A stretch of DNA of 40,064 nucleotides from Phascolarctobacterium succinatutens CAG:287 (lineage in GTDB: Bacteria; Bacillota; Negativicutes; Acidaminococcales; Acidaminococcaceae), in the NCBI RefSeq assembly GCF_000434895.1, contig NZ_FR892761.1:1-40064 (forward strand), written 5' to 3'. The position numbers and the translations under genes are program-made. Position 1 is the stretch's first letter. Each line of letters opens with the position of its first letter. Positions 37,938-40,064 of the stretch are shown piece by piece. Below the pieces are notes generated by a model. The model was not told the DNA's origin and did not search any database. It worked only from the letters and a program-made list of their open reading frames with translations.

Positions 37938-39011
37938 ATGAAAAGAGCATATAACTTTAACGCCGGTCCCTCCGCTATGCCGCTCGAGGTATTACTGGAA
38001 GCGCAGGAAGAATTCTTAAACTACAAAAACACCGGCATGAGCATCATTGAAATGAGCCATCGCAGTAGTGAATACGCTGCCCTGCACGCAGAAACAAAAC
38101 AGCTGCTGCGCGAGCTGATGGAAATCCCCGAGGATTACGAGATTATGTTTATCCAGGGCGGCGGCAGCACCCAGTTTTTGATGACAGCTGCTAACTTCCA
38201 CACTAAAAAATACGCCGCTTATGTCAACACCGGCGTCTGGGCCAAGAAGGCCATGGCAGAAGGAAAATTCTACGGCGAGGTTTATGAGGCCGCTAGCAGC
38301 GCTGATAAGAACCACAGCTACATTCCGCAGGAATTCACGCTCCGCTCCGATACTTCTTATGTACACCTCACTGCCAACAACACGATTTACGGCACCGAGT
38401 ACAAGGATTTCCCCAAGTTTGATGTTCCCGTTATCTGCGATATGTCCAGCGACATTCTTTCGCGCAAGGTGAACGTCAAGGATTTTGACCTTATCTACGC
38501 AGGAGCGCAAAAGAATCTTGGTCCTGCAGGCGTAGTCATCGTCATTGCCAAGAAAAGCTTTTTGGCGACAGCACGCGAGGAGCTGCCCACTATGCTGAAG
38601 TACAGCACCTTTGCCAATAACGATTCTTTGTACAATACACCGCCTGTCTTTGCCATTTATATGGTTAACAAAACCCTGCACTGGATTAAAAAGCAGGGTG
38701 GCGTAAACGCTATTGCCAAGAATAATGCAGCCAAGGCTAAGCTAATTTATGACGTTATCGACAACAGCAACGGCTTTTACAAGGGCCACGCCGCTCCCGA
38801 GGCCCGCAGCAATATGAATATCACTTTTAATCTGGCTACACCGGAAATGGAGAAGGATTTCGTCGCCAAGGGCAAAGCCGCAGGCTTCGTCGGCATCGGC
38901 GGTCATCGTCTTGTCGGCGGCTGTCGCGCCAGTGCCTATAATGCAGTGCCGCTGGAGGCCTGCAAGGCGTTGGCAGAGTTTATGGAAGAGTACATGAAAG
39001 CAAACAAATAA
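37938..39011 (+). CDS. serC: phosphoserine aminotransferase
   Basis: 357 residues from ATG 37938 (AAGGAAAG upstream). The frame is open earlier but that part is the T-box leader. NFNAGPSAMPLEVL (N-terminal), MSHRSSEY, IQGGGSTQFLM (phosphate binding), AGAQKNLGPAG with the PLP lysine, and GHRLVGGCRASAYNAV with substrate-binding Arg residues identify SerC. It converts 3-phosphohydroxypyruvate plus glutamate to phosphoserine. It is followed by serA, with a MITE-like element between. Confidence 0.97.
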   Translation: MKRAYNFNAGPSAMPLEVLLEAQEEFLNYKNTGMSIIEMSHRSSEYAALHAETKQLLRELMEIPEDYEIMFIQGGGSTQFLMTAANFHTKKYAAYVNTGVWAKKAMAEGKFYGEVYEAASSADKNHSYIPQEFTLRSDTSYVHLTANNTIYGTEYKDFPKFDVPVICDMSSDILSRKVNVKDFDLIYAGAQKNLGPAGVVIVIAKKSFLATAREELPTMLKYSTFANNDSLYNTPPVFAIYMVNKTLHWIKKQGGVNAIAKNNAAKAKLIYDVIDNSNGFYKGHAAPEARSNMNITFNLATPEMEKDFVAKGKAAGFVGIGGHRLVGGCRASAYNAVPLEACKALAEFMEEYMKANK

Positions 39012-39032
39012 TACTTTTGAATATATGCGGCA

Positions 39033-39223
39033 CAATTAATATATCGTTCCGCTCAGGAAAAATTTTCCCGTGTCTTAAGGACACAACGCAAATTTTCGTG
39101 CGGAACCAGAACGAAGCTTCGGTAAAATTTGCCAGACATTAAAAGTTAGTTACGTACCCTTGCTTCTATGGTTCCAAGCACTCATTTGCTAATATTTTTA
39201 TTCACTACACGATATATTAATTG
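39033..39223. mobile_element. 191-bp MITE-like element between serC and serA
   Basis: Perfect 15-bp terminal inverted repeats: CAATTAATATATCGT (39033-39047) and ACGATATATTAATTG (39209-39223). The inside is non-coding and contains GCTCAGGAAAAATTT, a small GTGTC-TTAAG-GACAC hairpin and AACGCAAATTTTCGTG. The first and last of these also occur in the repeat region upstream of the iron-sulfur gene (10457-10818, opposite orientation). A clear target-site duplication was not identified. Confidence 0.65.
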
Positions 39224-39274
39224 CTTACTTCATTCTAAAAACCTACAAATTATACATAAAGGAGATAAATCACC

Positions 39275-40064
39275 ATGAAAATTTTTGTCAGCAACGATAT
39301 CAGCGAAAAAGGCGTAGCTCTGCTGCGCGAACATTTTGATGTAGATGTAATGCCCAACATGAAGCCGGAGGAGCTTATCAAGGTTATCAACAATTACGAC
39401 GGCCTGGTAACCCGCAGCATGACCAAGGTAACTAAAGAGGTTATCGAAGCCTCCACCCGTCTGAAGGTTATCGGCCGCGCCGGCGTTGGCGTTGATAACA
39501 TTGATATCCCCGCCGCTACTGCTAAAGGCATCGTGGTACTCAACACCCCGGAAGGCAACACCATGGCAGCTACCGAGCACACTGTTGCTATGATGATGGC
39601 TATGACACGCCACATTCCGCAGGCTCATCAATCCATTCAGGAAGGCAAATGGGACCGCAAATCCTTTGACGGCATTCAGGTACAGGGCAAAACCTTAGGT
39701 ATCATCGGCGTTGGCCGTATCGGCAGCCGCGTTGCCAAACGTATGCAGGCTATGGAAATGACCACCATTGGTTATGACCCGTATATTACCGAAGAACGTG
39801 CGCATCAGGTTGGCGTTGAGCTGGTTGATTTTGACACTCTGCTGGCTAAATCCGATTACATCACCATCCACACTCCGCTCACCAAGGAAACCGAAAAGAT
39901 GCTGAACGCAGAAGCTATTGCTAAAATGAAGGACGGCGTGCGCATTGTCAACTGCGCCCGCGGCGGCTGCATGGATCCCGAAGCTATTGCTGAAGGCGTA
40001 AAATCCGGTAAAATTGCCGGCGCCGCTATCGACGTTTATCCGACTGAACCGCCTACCAAAGAAA
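39275..40064 (+). CDS. serA: D-3-phosphoglycerate dehydrogenase (partial, runs off the window)
   Basis: 263 codons are present from ATG 39275 (AAAGGAGATAAATCACC); no stop before the end. DGLVTRSMTKVTKEVIE, IGRAGVGVDNIDIPAAT, TPEGNTMAATEHTVAMM, the NAD-binding TLGIIGVGRIGSRVAKRM, HTPLTKET and VNCARGGCMDPEA follow the D-2-hydroxyacid dehydrogenase pattern of SerA. It oxidises 3-phosphoglycerate to phosphohydroxypyruvate, the step before SerC. RGGCMD replaces the usual RGGIVD near the catalytic region. The C-terminal part, where a regulatory ACT domain may lie, is outside the window. Confidence 0.95.
   Translation, partial: MKIFVSNDISEKGVALLREHFDVDVMPNMKPEELIKVINNYDGLVTRSMTKVTKEVIEASTRLKVIGRAGVGVDNIDIPAATAKGIVVLNTPEGNTMAATEHTVAMMMAMTRHIPQAHQSIQEGKWDRKSFDGIQVQGKTLGIIGVGRIGSRVAKRMQAMEMTTIGYDPYITEERAHQVGVELVDFDTLLAKSDYITIHTPLTKETEKMLNAEAIAKMKDGVRIVNCARGGCMDPEAIAEGVKSGKIAGAAIDVYPTEPPTKE

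Noticed and set aside
39230..39631. Minus-strand frames opposite serA
   Set aside because: They are shadows of serA, which is open to the window end and carries all the family motifs.

Overview
The window looks like a chromosomal segment of a diderm Firmicute (class Negativicutes). A Gram-negative type lipopolysaccharide gene set (gmhA, hldE, hldD, gmhB, two GT9 heptosyltransferases and an LptD-like outer-membrane protein) lies beside Firmicute-style regulation: a T-box leader on serC, a TPP riboswitch on thiC, strong GGAGG ribosome sites, TTGNNN/TATAAT promoters and a Fst/Hol-Tox-like type I toxin. The strictly anaerobic Hdr/Flx electron-transfer operon fits a gut fermenter, possibly Acidaminococcaceae; the genus is inference.

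Layout. 1-4.5 kb: a small membrane protein (+), then a MATE exporter and an Uup-type ABC-F ATPase (-). 4.5-8.0 kb: a toxin-rich, AT-richer stretch with a lipoprotein barnase and its barstar inhibitor, a Fic protein, two unrecognised genes, a small acidic frame, and a 28-codon hydrophobic toxin facing an antisense RNA. 8.0-17.3 kb: a long minus-strand redox cluster, hdrB-hdrC-hdrA-flxD-flxC-flxB-flxA, followed by a fumarate-reductase-like pair whose iron-sulfur gene is frameshifted by a 32-bp tandem duplication. About 460 bp of nested repeats separates the two parts. 17.5-24 kb: an accessory region with a WYL-regulator remnant, an RNase J-like beta-CASP hydrolase, a Cys-rich small protein, a PD-(D/E)XK-like protein, an AAA-ATPase/PDDEXK_9 protein and an AAA_14/DUF4143 protein. 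Four copies of a repeated operator-like motif lie between these genes. 24-25.5 kb: an AGCS sodium:alanine symporter. 25.6-35.5 kb: the LPS heptose operon headed by lptD, a signal-peptide protein and a VirK/YbjX protein. 35.6-37.2 kb: thiC with its TPP riboswitch. 37.2-37.5 kb: a second copy of the type I toxin/antisense locus. 37.5-40.06 kb: serC behind an unusual leader with two T-box antiterminator modules, a MITE-like element, and serA running off the window.

How it works together. The Hdr/Flx genes should oxidise NADH (FlxA) and pass electrons through FlxB/C and the MvhD-like FlxD to HdrA, which can split them between ferredoxin and a disulfide-type acceptor at HdrB. The fumarate-reductase-like genes just downstream suggest a terminal acceptor. 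The heptose genes overlap by 1-11 nt and form one pathway from sedoheptulose-7-P to ADP-heptose and its transfer to lipid A-core. serC and serA are the first two committed steps of serine synthesis, and the leader's apparent UCC specifier fits sensing of uncharged tRNA-Ser.

The points most worth a second look are the two paralogous type I toxin loci, the operator-like repeats around the ATPase/nuclease genes, the broken fumarate-reductase iron-sulfur gene next to Flx-Hdr, the tandem T-box platform, the lipid-anchored barnase, and a repeat family present both in the redox cluster and between serC and serA. No tRNA, rRNA, CRISPR array or complete insertion sequence was seen.
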